Positions 1 through 8,648 of a stretch of 64,000 bases of DNA are shown here, in pieces (position 1 is the first letter of the stretch; each line of letters starts with the position of its first letter). The stretch comes from Bacteroidales bacterium. Its GTDB lineage: Bacteria > Bacteroidota > Bacteroidia > Bacteroidales > UBA932. A program made the position numbers and the translations under genes. The notes below the pieces were generated by a model, which saw nothing but the letters and a program-made list of their open reading frames with translations, searched no databases and was not told where the DNA came from. The stretch covers positions 1 through 64,000 of the forward strand of contig JAQXOE010000004.1 in NCBI GenBank assembly GCA_029098505.1, given 5' to 3'.

Positions 1-64
1 TCTCGCCAGGGACTGATAAATTGACAATGTATCAGACATATGTATATACCTTTAAATCCTCCTT

Positions 65-94
65 CAAAGGTACATACTTTTTCATTTACTCAAA
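65..94 (-). promoter_or_regulatory. probable leftward promoter for a gene outside the window
   Basis: On the minus strand 65-72 reads TACCTTTG, a full match to the Bacteroidetes -7 consensus TAnnTTTG. A TTTG at 91-94 could be the -33 element, but the spacer is 18 bases, one short of the usual 19-21. It would drive a gene beyond the left edge, so the target is unknown. Confidence 0.4.
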
Positions 95-221
95 CACAGG
101 GTTTTGCACGTGAGCCCAAAAAATACAAGTTGTACTTAATCGGATGCTTACACAAAGTCTTCTGGAGCCGTATCGATTGGTTTGTTTAAAAAAACATTGA
201 GTAGCACGTCAACTAAGAATA

Positions 222-256
222 AGAGGATGACTAACACTTAGTATTAGTCACCCTCT
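222..256 (-). terminator. terminator-like hairpin after the GH3 gene
   Basis: Arms at 222-234 and 244-256 pair over 13 positions around a 9-base loop. The single non-Watson-Crick position is a G-U wobble in the leftward transcript and an A-C mismatch in the rightward one, so it fits best as the terminator of the leftward GH3 gene. The U-tract behind it is interrupted. Confidence 0.6.
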
Positions 257-302
257 ATTTTATGCTGGGCAGCGTTGCCTTTATTTGCGGATGTAAGGAT
301 AA

Positions 303-2657
303 TTACTTCGCGCTGGCCATTTTGTTGAGCTCCTCAACAGGTGCACAAGCGTGTGCGCTAACAGAGAAGGTAGATGGCTTAGCCTTCTTGTAGCTTGCAG
401 AAGCCTTCACAGTAGCTGCGTCTGAAGCGAACTTCACAGTGTAGGTTCCTGCTGCAGTCTCCCACTGTGAAACCTCCTCGTTGAATGAAGCAAGCTCGTA
501 TGCGCTGACCTTGAAGCTGAGGGTCTGGCTCTCGCCCGGCTTCAGTTCGCGTGTCTTAGCGAATGCCTTAAGCTCCTTCTCAGGCTTGATCATACCGCCC
601 TTAGGTGCGGTAACGTAAACTTCGACAACCTCCTTGCCTGCTACAGAACCTGTGTTCTTAACAGTGATGGAAGCGGTGAATCCACCCTCCTTGTCGGCCT
701 TTACTACAGGTGCGCTGTAAGCGAATGTAGTATATGAAAGACCATAACCGAATGGATATGAAACCTCCTTCTGAGCTGCATCGAAATAGCGGTATCCTAC
801 CCATATGTCCTCCTCGTACTTGGTGTAGTCAACATCCTTGGTCTTGACGGGCTGGCGGTTGCCACCCCACATCATCATAGGCTGCTGGTTGCTGTTCCTG
901 TTGTACTCGTAAGGGAAGTTGCGTGAAGATGGGTGATCGAAGAAGTTGATAGGGAAGGTCATAGGGAGCTTACCTGAAGGGTTTACCTTACCTGTCATCA
1001 CGTCAGCGACAGCGTTTGCACCTTCCTGGCCAGGAGACCAAGGGAGGATGATAGCATCAGCAAGATACTTCCAAGAGTTGGTCTCGATTACACCACCGAT
1101 ATTGAGGACAACGATGACCTTCTTGTTCTGCTTGTGGAATGCGGTAGCGACGTTGTTGATGAGTGTGCGCTCGATGTCGGTGAGGTTGAAGTCATCAACC
1201 ATCTTACGGTCAGCGCCTTCACCTGCGTTACGGCCGATTACGATGACTGCAGCGTCGTTTCTTGTTGAGTGAACATTGATAGCCTCTGCAGGAATCTCCA
1301 CCTCTGCGAGCTTCGGTGAACCCCACATACTGCGTCCGCCAGCTGCTGCGCTGAGCTTGGTCTTGGCGTCGTTGAGGGCAATAATCTGCTGGTAGTAGTT
1401 GGTGATAGCCTCGTCAACCTTAAGGCCTGCATTCTCGAGACCTTCCTTCATATTGACAACATATGCCTTGTTCACGTTACCTGAACCGGTACCGCCGGCC
1501 ACGAAGTCGATAGCGCCGATACCGTAGAGAGCTACGTTCTGGACGCCCTGGAGAGGGAGGGTGTTGTCCTCATTGCGAAGGAGTACCATAGACTCGCCTG
1601 CAGCCTCGCGTGCAACCTGTGCGTGAGCCTTGAGGTCTGGCTTGTTTGAATATTTGTAGCCGTTGAAGCGTGGAGTCTTAACGATGTACTCGAGCATTCT
1701 TCTAACGTTTCTGTCGAGGTCAGCCTCATCGAGGGTGCCGTTCTTCACAGCCTCTACGATGCGGTCGATTTCGCTCTGGTTACCTGGCTCCATAAGGTCG
1801 TTGCCGGCGTGAACGGCTGCAACTGTACCAGCCTTGTTTCCCCAGTCGGTCATTACGATTCCCTTGTATCCCCAGTCGTCGCGGAGAATCTTGGTGAGAA
1901 GGTCGTGGCTCTGCTGGGTGTAAGGTCCGTTGAGCTTGTTGTATGAAGACATAATGGTCCAAGGATCCGACTCCTTGACGGTAATCTCGAAGTTCTTGAG
2001 ATAAAGCTCGCGAAGTGCGCGCTCGCTGACGATAGCGTCGTTCTCGTTACGGTTGGTCTCCTGGTCGTTGGCTGCGAAGTGCTTTACTGAAACACCCACA
2101 CCGTTGCTCTGGATACCGTTTACGTATGCAGCAGCGATCTTACCTGAGAGAACAGGGTCCTCTGAGAAGTACTCGAAGTTACGTCCGCAGAGTGGATTTC
2201 TATGAAGGTTCTGGCCAGGTGCGAGGAGTACGTCCACACCATATTCGAGAACCTCGTTACCCATAGCTGTGGTAACTTTCTGTACGAGCTCGACATCCCA
2301 AGAGGAAGCGAGAAGTGTTCCTACAGGGAAACCTGTGCAATAGAAAGTATCGCTGGTTCCCTGACGGGTAGGGCTTATACGGAGTCCTGCAGGACCGTCA
2401 GCGAGGACGGTGTTAGGAATTCCGAGACGGGCAATACTTCTGGTATTGCCGGCAGCACCCTGAACGATAGAGGTGACACCTGATGTAACACCCTCGACAA
2501 CAGCAGCTTGAGCTCCACCGACGCAGAGTCCGGCTTTCTCCTGAAGAGTCATAGCCTTGAGTACTTCATCGATGTTGTCCTTTGTGAGCTTAGGCTGAGC
2601 CACAAGAGGCAGTGCGCAGATAATGGCGGCACCTGCAAGAATAAGTTTTTTTGTCAT
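303..2657 (-). CDS. secreted glycoside hydrolase family 3 (beta-glucosidase type)
   Basis: Predicted exported exo-glycosidase of 784 residues. A signal peptide ends near residue 20 (LPLVAQ). The GH3 N-terminal barrel follows: KHFAAND at 192-198 is the conserved substrate-binding Lys-His region, and VMTDW at 268-272 gives the catalytic nucleophile Asp271. The alpha/beta sandwich domain lies around 350-580 and a fibronectin-III-like domain at the C-terminus (PFGYGLSYTTF onward). This order is typical of periplasmic BglX-type beta-glucosidases and related beta-xylosidases; the exact linkage cannot be read from sequence. It is a single-gene unit, divergent from dusB, with a terminator-like hairpin after it. 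No SusCD pair lies beside it, so it probably trims oligosaccharides delivered by other systems. Confidence 0.93.
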   Translation of the reverse strand: MTKKLILAGAAIICALPLVAQPKLTKDNIDEVLKAMTLQEKAGLCVGGAQAAVVEGVTSGVTSIVQGAAGNTRSIARLGIPNTVLADGPAGLRISPTRQGTSDTFYCTGFPVGTLLASSWDVELVQKVTTAMGNEVLEYGVDVLLAPGQNLHRNPLCGRNFEYFSEDPVLSGKIAAAYVNGIQSNGVGVSVKHFAANDQETNRNENDAIVSERALRELYLKNFEITVKESDPWTIMSSYNKLNGPYTQQSHDLLTKILRDDWGYKGIVMTDWGNKAGTVAAVHAGNDLMEPGNQSEIDRIVEAVKNGTLDEADLDRNVRRMLEYIVKTPRFNGYKYSNKPDLKAHAQVAREAAGESMVLLRNEDNTLPLQGVQNVALYGIGAIDFVAGGTGSGNVNKAYVVNMKEGLENAGLKVDEAITNYYQQIIALNDAKTKLSAAAGGRSMWGSPKLAEVEIPAEAINVHSTRNDAAVIVIGRNAGEGADRKMVDDFNLTDIERTLINNVATAFHKQNKKVIVVLNIGGVIETNSWKYLADAIILPWSPGQEGANAVADVMTGKVNPSGKLPMTFPINFFDHPSSRNFPYEYNRNSNQQPMMMWGGNRQPVKTKDVDYTKYEEDIWVGYRYFDAAQKEVSYPFGYGLSYTTFAYSAPVVKADKEGGFTASITVKNTGSVAGKEVVEVYVTAPKGGMIKPEKELKAFAKTRELKPGESQTLSFKVSAYELASFNEEVSQWETAAGTYTVKFASDAATVKASASYKKAKPSTFSVSAHACAPVEELNKMASAK

Positions 2658-2725
2658 AATTGATTGTTTTGGTATTTGGTTTTATGTGTAGCCGTAAACA
2701 GGCCCATAAATATAAGTATTTTTTT

Positions 2726-2733
2726 TAAATTTG
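2726..2733 (+). promoter_or_regulatory. -7 element upstream of dusB
   Basis: TAAATTTG matches TAnnTTTG in full and ends 8 bases before the dusB ATG at 2742, so the predicted leader is only about 5 bases. No clear -33 TTTG is seen at the right spacing. Confidence 0.4.
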
Positions 2734-2741
2734 TCAGCGAA

Positions 2742-3776
2742 ATGAAGATAGGAAACACAAATCTCGGGGAAAGACCTGTACTCCTCGCTCCGATGGAGGA
2801 TGTGACCGACGCCTCTTTCAGGATACTCTGCCGCGAGCAGGGTGCAGCTATGGTCTATACAGAGTTCGTCCCCTCCGACGGATTGATCCGGGATGCAGCG
2901 AAGGCCAAGGCCAAGATGTGCACCATTGCCGAAGAGGCGCCCGTTGCCATTCAGATTTATGGCAATGTCCCTGAATCGATGGTGGAGGCCGCGAGAATGG
3001 CCGACCGAGCCTCCGAAATCTGCGGCGGCTATGGCTGCGACGTCATTGACATAAACTTCGGCTGTCCTGTCAATAAGATTGCGGGAAGGGGAGCTGGCAG
3101 CGGTATGATGCGCGAGCCCGACAAGATGGTGATGATCACGAAGATGATAGTAGATGCCGTTGACAAGCCGGTGACGGTCAAGACCCGTTTGGGCTGGGAC
3201 GACAGCTCGAAAATCATAGTCCCTCTCGCGGAGCGTCTCCAGGATGCGGGAATCAGCGCTCTGACCATACACGGCCGCACCCGTTGCCAGATGTATAAGG
3301 GCGAGGCTGACTGGACGCTGATAGGAGAGGTCAAGGCCAATCCGCGTATGCACATTCCTATCGTTGGCAATGGCGACATAAACTCACCCCAGAAGGCGAA
3401 GGAGTGCTTCGAGCGTTACGGCGTTGACGGTATTATGGTGGGGCGCGCATCCTTCGGCCATCCGTGGATTTTCAGGGAAATCAGGCACTATCTCGATACT
3501 GGGGAATTGCTGCCGCCGCTGAGTGTCGGGGAAAGGGTGGAACTGGCGAAACGTCAGCTCCGGCTCTCGCTTGACCTGAAGGGTGAGCAGCGCGGAGTCT
3601 TCGAGATGAGGCGTCACCTGTCCTGCTATTTCAAGGGCCTTCCTGACTTTAAGGAGACCAGGATCAAGCTTGTTACCACTATGGATGTGGGGGAACTTTT
3701 CAATACTCTGGATTATGTTGCGGAAAGATGGGGTGATGTGGAGCTTGAAAATGCAGAAAGCGTTTACGGTCTCTGA
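2742..3776 (+). CDS. dusB: tRNA-dihydrouridine synthase
   Basis: FMN- and NADPH-dependent enzyme that reduces uridine to dihydrouridine in the tRNA D-loop. 344 residues from the ATG at 2742. The frame stays open upstream to 2664, but those 26 extra residues are unlike the family, and the conserved start MKIGNTNLGERPVLLAPM fits the later ATG. LLAPMEDVTD (14-23) is the flavin-binding entry of the TIM barrel, NFGCPV carries catalytic Cys108, VKTRLGW holds Lys147, IHGRT holds His177, and GNGDI (209-213) and GRA (234-236) contact the FMN phosphate. First gene of a rightward run with lpxK and rnr. The Dus subfamily is assigned as DusB-like by general resemblance only. Confidence 0.93.
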   Translation: MKIGNTNLGERPVLLAPMEDVTDASFRILCREQGAAMVYTEFVPSDGLIRDAAKAKAKMCTIAEEAPVAIQIYGNVPESMVEAARMADRASEICGGYGCDVIDINFGCPVNKIAGRGAGSGMMREPDKMVMITKMIVDAVDKPVTVKTRLGWDDSSKIIVPLAERLQDAGISALTIHGRTRCQMYKGEADWTLIGEVKANPRMHIPIVGNGDINSPQKAKECFERYGVDGIMVGRASFGHPWIFREIRHYLDTGELLPPLSVGERVELAKRQLRLSLDLKGEQRGVFEMRRHLSCYFKGLPDFKETRIKLVTTMDVGELFNTLDYVAERWGDVELENAESVYGL

Positions 3777-3785
3777 GTTTTTCTT

Positions 3786-3793
3786 TATTTTTG
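3786..3793 (+). promoter_or_regulatory. -7 element immediately before lpxK
   Basis: TATTTTTG matches the -7 consensus and ends only 4 bases before the lpxK ATG. If used, transcription would start at or next to the start codon. No good -33 element is visible, so this may be chance. Confidence 0.35.
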
Positions 3794-3797
3794 TACT

Positions 3798-4952
3798 ATG
3801 TTGGACAAGATACTTTTGTTTCCATATATTGCCGTCCTGAAGATCAGGCATCTTATGTATGACAAGGGCTTCATTCTGAAGTCCGTGACGCCGGAAGTCC
3901 CGACCGTCTGCCTGGGCAATGTTACTGCCGGAGGTACGGGAAAGACTCCACACACAGAGCTGCTTCTGGATTTGCTTCAGAAAAGTGACGAATGGGCTTA
4001 CAGGAATGTGGCCGTCCTCTCCCGGGGCTACAAGCGCAAAAGCAAGAAATTCCAGCAGGTTTCCAGGGACGGCAACGCGAATTTTTATGGAGACGAGCCT
4101 CTCCAGATAAAGAAAAAGTTCCCTGCCGTGACTGTTGCCGTGGACAAGGACAGGGTGGAGGGCTGCCGTTTTCTGGCACATCCCGGGGAGCTGGAGCGGG
4201 CCAAGGGCGGAAGAAAGTGCCTGAACAGGGATTTCCCCGCAGCTGACGTCATTATCCTGGATGATGCCTTCCAGTACAGAAAGCTCAAGGCTGCTTACAA
4301 TATTATTCTGGTGGACTATAACCGTCCGGTGACCAAGGACAGGATGCTTCCTTTCGGGCGGCTCAGGGACCTCCCGTCCCGTATGAGGGCTGCGGATACC
4401 GTTTTTATCACCAAGTGTCCTCAGTATATGGAGGATGAGGAAAAGACTGCCTTCCTGAGGCTGTTGGACTACAAGGACTTCGACCCTGACGCCTGCACTG
4501 CGGTGAACAGCAGGGGAGGAGTGCAGAAGGTCTTCTTTACCTGCATCAACTATCAGCCTATGAAGCCGGTGTACGAGGAGGGCAATCCCCGCTATATCTA
4601 CTCCAAGAAACTCGTGCTCTTTACCGGAATTGCCAAGGATTTGCCGCTCAGGCAGTATTTGAGCGGCAGCTACAAGATAGTGAAGCGTTTCACCTTCGGA
4701 GACCATCACAAATATACACGCTCGGACATACGCTCGATTATGGCGGCTTCGACGGCCAATCCTACGGCCGCAATTGCTACCACCGAGAAGGATGCCCAGC
4801 GTTTGCTCGACTGTCCTGATGTGCCGGCACGCATCAGGGAGCGCATCTTCGAAGTGCCCATCTCGGTCAAGTTCCTGACGGAGCACGAAGAAGCTGTGTT
4901 TACCTCCACTCTCCTCGGAGAACTGAGGTCAGAAGCCACGATGAACAATTAA
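3798..4952 (+). CDS. lpxK: tetraacyldisaccharide 4'-kinase
   Basis: Phosphorylates the 4' position of the lipid A precursor at the inner membrane, giving lipid IVA. 384 residues, slightly longer than enterobacterial LpxK. The N-terminus LLFPYIAVLKIRHLMYDKG is the hydrophobic membrane-association helix. NVTAGGTGKTP (41-51) is the Walker A loop, and DDAFQYRKL carries the conserved Asp155, Asp156 and Gln159. It lies 21 bases after dusB and 11 bases before rnr. Its presence confirms a lipid-A-making Gram-negative envelope. Confidence 0.94.
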   Translation: MLDKILLFPYIAVLKIRHLMYDKGFILKSVTPEVPTVCLGNVTAGGTGKTPHTELLLDLLQKSDEWAYRNVAVLSRGYKRKSKKFQQVSRDGNANFYGDEPLQIKKKFPAVTVAVDKDRVEGCRFLAHPGELERAKGGRKCLNRDFPAADVIILDDAFQYRKLKAAYNIILVDYNRPVTKDRMLPFGRLRDLPSRMRAADTVFITKCPQYMEDEEKTAFLRLLDYKDFDPDACTAVNSRGGVQKVFFTCINYQPMKPVYEEGNPRYIYSKKLVLFTGIAKDLPLRQYLSGSYKIVKRFTFGDHHKYTRSDIRSIMAASTANPTAAIATTEKDAQRLLDCPDVPARIRERIFEVPISVKFLTEHEEAVFTSTLLGELRSEATMNN

Positions 4953-4963
4953 CAGCGGAAAAA

Positions 4964-7171
4964 ATGTCGAAACAAGGAAAGCGCGGGAAAGGTCCCGCAA
5001 AAGTGAGCCGCATCGCAAAGAACGGCCGGAAAAGCGTCAAGAATATGCCACAGTTTACTGGCAAGGCCTTGATGTCGAGAGACGGATCCATCTATGTCCG
5101 TATGGAGGGTGATCCGGACGATATTTATGTGAAGCCTTCCAAGACCAGGAACGCCCTGCACGGTGATAGTGTACGTGTGGCCTTGACCAAAGAAAAAATC
5201 GGCAACAGGCATCGCGAGGGCGAGATACTCGAGATAGTGGAGCGTTCAGGCAAGCCTTTCGTGGGCGTGCTCCATTTCGTCGGCAGCCAGGCCTGGGTGC
5301 TGATGCAGAGCAGGACTATGCCTTATGATATAGAGGTGGATCAGGCCCAGGCCCTGGAGATGGGCGGCCAGGCCGGATACAAGGCTGCTGTCGTCGTTGA
5401 CGGCTGGGAGAGACATCAGATCAGCCCTCACGGCCATATCGTGGACGTCCTTGGCCTTCCGGGAGAGAACGATACTGAGATGCACGCCATCCTGGCCGAA
5501 TTCGGCCTTCCTTACAGGTTCGAAAAGGAAATCGAAGATGCCGCCGACCTCATCTCCGAGGAAATCACCCCTCAGGACCTCAAGGGCAGGGAGGATTTCA
5601 GAAATACATTGACTTTCACCATCGACCCTGCGGACGCAAAGGATTTCGACGATGCATTGTCCTTCAAGAAACTGGGGAATGGCAATTTCGAAGTCGGCGT
5701 CCACATTGCCGATGTTTCTTATTATGTGCTCCCGGGCACTCCTGTCGACAAGGAGGCACAGGCCCGCGGAACTTCGGTCTATCTCGTTGACCGCACCGTC
5801 CCTATGCTCCCGGAGAAGCTCTGCAACAAGCTCTGCTCCCTCCGTCCGAACGAGGACAAGCTCACCTTCTCGGCCATTTTCGAGCTGACTCCACGCGCGG
5901 AGGTGAAGCACTGCAGGTTCTGCCGCAGCATCATCAATTCCGACAGGCGCTTCAACTATGACGAGGCCCAGGCCATCATTGAGGCTGGAGCTGCCGGCAA
6001 TGACATTGACGAGGCGATATTGACCTGTCACAAACTCGCGACCCTTATGCGCGAACAACGCTTCAGGAACGGGGCAATGAACTTCGAGCGCCCTGAAATG
6101 AAGGTGCTGGTCGATGAGAAGGGAAAGCCGGTGGACGTTTACGAGAAAATCTCAAAGGAGGCCAATTGGCTCATCGAGGAGTTTATGCTCCTTGCCAACA
6201 GGAGCGTCGCCGAATTTATTGCCACCGATGGCAGGATGAACGGAGTAGCATCGAAGAAGGCGAAGACCTTCGTTTACCGTATCCACGACGAGCCGAATAT
6301 GGAGAAGGTCGAGGGTCTGCGCGAGCTTGCGGGCAGTTTCGGCTTCACTATGGGCGAGACCAACAGCCCCGAGGCCGTAGCCAGAACCCTCAACGGACTG
6401 CTCAATGAGGCCAAGGGCTCACCGTCATTCAGCGCCATACAGATAGTTGCGCTCAGGTCAATGGCCAAGGCCAAGTACAGCACAGACAACATCGGCCACT
6501 ACGGACTTGCCTTCAAGTACTACACCCATTTCACTTCGCCTATACGCCGCTATCCGGACACTATGGTACACAGGCTTCTGGCAATGTATCTGGACGGAAA
6601 GGACAGCCAGGACAAGGGCTACTATGAGGCTCAGTGCGTCCACGCTTCGGAGCGTGAGATGATTGCCGCCGATGCGGAGCGCGCTTCGGTCAAGTACAAG
6701 CTCGTGGAGTTTATGCAGGACAAGCTTGGCCAGGAGTTCGACGGCCACATTTCGGGTGTTACCGACTGGGGTATGTATGTCGAAATCGAGCCTACAAAGA
6801 TAGAAGGTATGGTATCCCTCAGGGAAATACGTTCGGATTTCTTTGAGTTCGATGAAAAGAAGACCAGACTCGTAGGACGCAGGACACGCAGGGTTTACAA
6901 TCTGGGGGATCCGGTGAGGATACGAGTCAAGGCCACCAATCTCGAACAGAAACTTCTGGACTATGAGCTGATAGAAGATATTCCGCAACAGCCTGCAGAA
7001 GAGCTTACGGAGGTCGTTGAGCCGGCTCCTGTTCACAAGCCGTCTAGGGCCCGCCGTCCATCACACGCGGGAGGCCACGCCAGAAAATCGTCAAGGGGAT
7101 CTGCGAAGAGTCCGGCCGGGAAAAGCTCAAAGGGCCCTGTGAAGCGCAATTCTAGCAAGAAAAACCAATAA
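4964..7171 (+). CDS. rnr: ribonuclease R (RNB family 3'-5' exoribonuclease)
   Basis: Processive, Mg-dependent exoribonuclease that degrades structured RNA. 735 residues. A basic N-terminus is followed by cold-shock-type RNA-binding domains (about 30-200), then the RNB catalytic domain, with the Asp cluster in DPADAKDFDDALS (221-233). Conserved blocks include HIADVSYYV and YTHFTSPIRRYPD. A C-terminal S1 domain (about 600-680, WGMYVEIEP) precedes a Lys/Arg/Ser-rich tail of about 45 residues that probably binds RNA or ribosomes. The ATG follows lpxK by 11 bases, so the two are probably co-transcribed. Confidence 0.95.
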   Translation: MSKQGKRGKGPAKVSRIAKNGRKSVKNMPQFTGKALMSRDGSIYVRMEGDPDDIYVKPSKTRNALHGDSVRVALTKEKIGNRHREGEILEIVERSGKPFVGVLHFVGSQAWVLMQSRTMPYDIEVDQAQALEMGGQAGYKAAVVVDGWERHQISPHGHIVDVLGLPGENDTEMHAILAEFGLPYRFEKEIEDAADLISEEITPQDLKGREDFRNTLTFTIDPADAKDFDDALSFKKLGNGNFEVGVHIADVSYYVLPGTPVDKEAQARGTSVYLVDRTVPMLPEKLCNKLCSLRPNEDKLTFSAIFELTPRAEVKHCRFCRSIINSDRRFNYDEAQAIIEAGAAGNDIDEAILTCHKLATLMREQRFRNGAMNFERPEMKVLVDEKGKPVDVYEKISKEANWLIEEFMLLANRSVAEFIATDGRMNGVASKKAKTFVYRIHDEPNMEKVEGLRELAGSFGFTMGETNSPEAVARTLNGLLNEAKGSPSFSAIQIVALRSMAKAKYSTDNIGHYGLAFKYYTHFTSPIRRYPDTMVHRLLAMYLDGKDSQDKGYYEAQCVHASEREMIAADAERASVKYKLVEFMQDKLGQEFDGHISGVTDWGMYVEIEPTKIEGMVSLREIRSDFFEFDEKKTRLVGRRTRRVYNLGDPVRIRVKATNLEQKLLDYELIEDIPQQPAEELTEVVEPAPVHKPSRARRPSHAGGHARKSSRGSAKSPAGKSSKGPVKRNSSKKNQ

Positions 7172-7181
7172 TCGACATCGT

Positions 7182-8645
7182 ATGAAAAAGCTGTTAGTTT
7201 ACCTGATCCTGGCATTGGGTTTCAGTATCATTTCAACCGCTCAGGATAAAGTGGTGAAGTCCGTCATGGAACTTGGCAGGAACGACAACCGCACTATGGA
7301 GCACAATGACTTCCTGTCGAATGTAATAGGCGGCCGAATCGTAGGCTCACATAACCTTGAAGATGCAGAAAAATGGGTGGCATCCCGCTTCAAGGAATGG
7401 GGACTGGAAGTTGAGGTTCAGGAAGTCGGACAAATCAAGGTCGGCTTCAGCCGCGGACCTTGGTCGGGCCGTATGATTGGAGACCAGAGCCTTGAACTGC
7501 ATTTCGGAACACCGGCTTATACGGCAGGCACCAGAGGCGTGCAGAAAGGCCACGTCCTGCTCGAACCGAAAACCCAGAGAGCCTTTGACAACTGCAAGGG
7601 TGCTCTCAAGGGAGCCTGGGTGCTCATCGACGGCAAGACCAACGGAATGGCTCTTGATTCGACCCCGGCCGCTGATTCCACCCGTGCCGCAAAGCGCGAG
7701 GCAGGAGAGGAGGTAATCGCTCCTTTCTACAGGGAAATGGTTGAGGCTGGCGTCCTCGGCTTCATCAGGTCGGGAGAACTCCCGCTCCAGGTGCTGTACG
7801 ATAGGGCAAATTGCTACAATCTCACTATGGAGACCCTGCCTAAGGTGTGCGACATCATACTCGATTCCCGCCAGTTCGAGCTGATAAAGAGCAAGGTACA
7901 GGCCAGGGACGATTTCCAGCTGGAGTTCAGCATACGCAACAATTTCTTCGAGGGACCGGTGAAGTACCACAATATCATAGGAAAAATCAAGGGCAGCAAG
8001 TATCCCGACGAGTATGTGCTATTAGGCGGACATCTTGATTCTTACGATGTTGCGACAGGCTCGGTGGATGATGGCAATGGTGTTGCCCTGACGATGGAGG
8101 CGGCCCGTCTGCTTTCTGCTGCCGGAGCCAAGCCAAAGCGCAGCATACTCTTTTGCATATGGACGGGAGAGGAATACGGCCTGCTCGGCTCGCGCTTCTT
8201 CGTCGAAAACAAAAGCGTTCCCCTCGAAAAGATTTCGAATTATTTCAATCGTGACGGAGGCCCTCTCGCTTCCACGGCCCTCAACGTGCCTGAGGCAATG
8301 TATGAGGATTTCGTAAAGGTGGCGGCCCCTATACTTGACTATGACCCGGAAATGCCTGTCAGTGTGAACAAGAGAAAGACAGAACCTCAGCCTCGTCCGA
8401 CCAAGGCCGGCGGTTCTGACCACGCTTATTTCGCAATGAACGGCGTCCCGACCATATCCTTCAGCGAGACAGACCCGCTCGGATACAACTTCAACTACAG
8501 GACCATATGGCATACCGATATGGACCGTTCGAACCAGGTGATTCCTGAGTATATGAACCACTCGACCGTGGTCACAGCCGTAGTAGCATACGGCCTCGCC
8601 AATCTCGACCACCTGCTCTCAAGAGAAGGCCTTTATAGCAATTAA
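7182..8645 (+). CDS. secreted M28 family zinc peptidase (carboxypeptidase Q-like)
   Basis: Exported metallo-exopeptidase of 487 residues with a signal peptide ending near STAQ (18-21). The M28 zinc site is complete: His284 and Asp286 in GGHLDS, Asp297 in VDDGNG, Glu330/Glu331 in TGEE, Asp358 in NRDGG and His444 in IWHTD. A region at about 100-260 between the N-terminal and catalytic parts resembles the protease-associated (PA) insert of this subgroup. It should cleave dipeptides or N-terminal residues in the periplasm. It lies 10 bases after rnr and 3 bases before the fucosidase gene. Confidence 0.9.
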   Translation: MKKLLVYLILALGFSIISTAQDKVVKSVMELGRNDNRTMEHNDFLSNVIGGRIVGSHNLEDAEKWVASRFKEWGLEVEVQEVGQIKVGFSRGPWSGRMIGDQSLELHFGTPAYTAGTRGVQKGHVLLEPKTQRAFDNCKGALKGAWVLIDGKTNGMALDSTPAADSTRAAKREAGEEVIAPFYREMVEAGVLGFIRSGELPLQVLYDRANCYNLTMETLPKVCDIILDSRQFELIKSKVQARDDFQLEFSIRNNFFEGPVKYHNIIGKIKGSKYPDEYVLLGGHLDSYDVATGSVDDGNGVALTMEAARLLSAAGAKPKRSILFCIWTGEEYGLLGSRFFVENKSVPLEKISNYFNRDGGPLASTALNVPEAMYEDFVKVAAPILDYDPEMPVSVNKRKTEPQPRPTKAGGSDHAYFAMNGVPTISFSETDPLGYNFNYRTIWHTDMDRSNQVIPEYMNHSTVVTAVVAYGLANLDHLLSREGLYSN

Positions 8646-8648
8646 TAT

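Larger units (their letters stand above)
1..302. other. left intergenic region, no gene seen
   Basis: I find no credible coding sequence here. It is AT-rich and holds a leftward -7 element with an imperfect dyad around it (42-77) and a strong hairpin (222-256) just past the GH3 stop codon. The rest (about 80-220) shows nothing I can name. Confidence 0.7.

Noticed and set aside
3384..4886. Long open frame on the minus strand across dusB and lpxK
   Set aside because: It crosses two well-supported genes and the product is low-complexity His/Leu/Arg-rich sequence with no recognisable domain.
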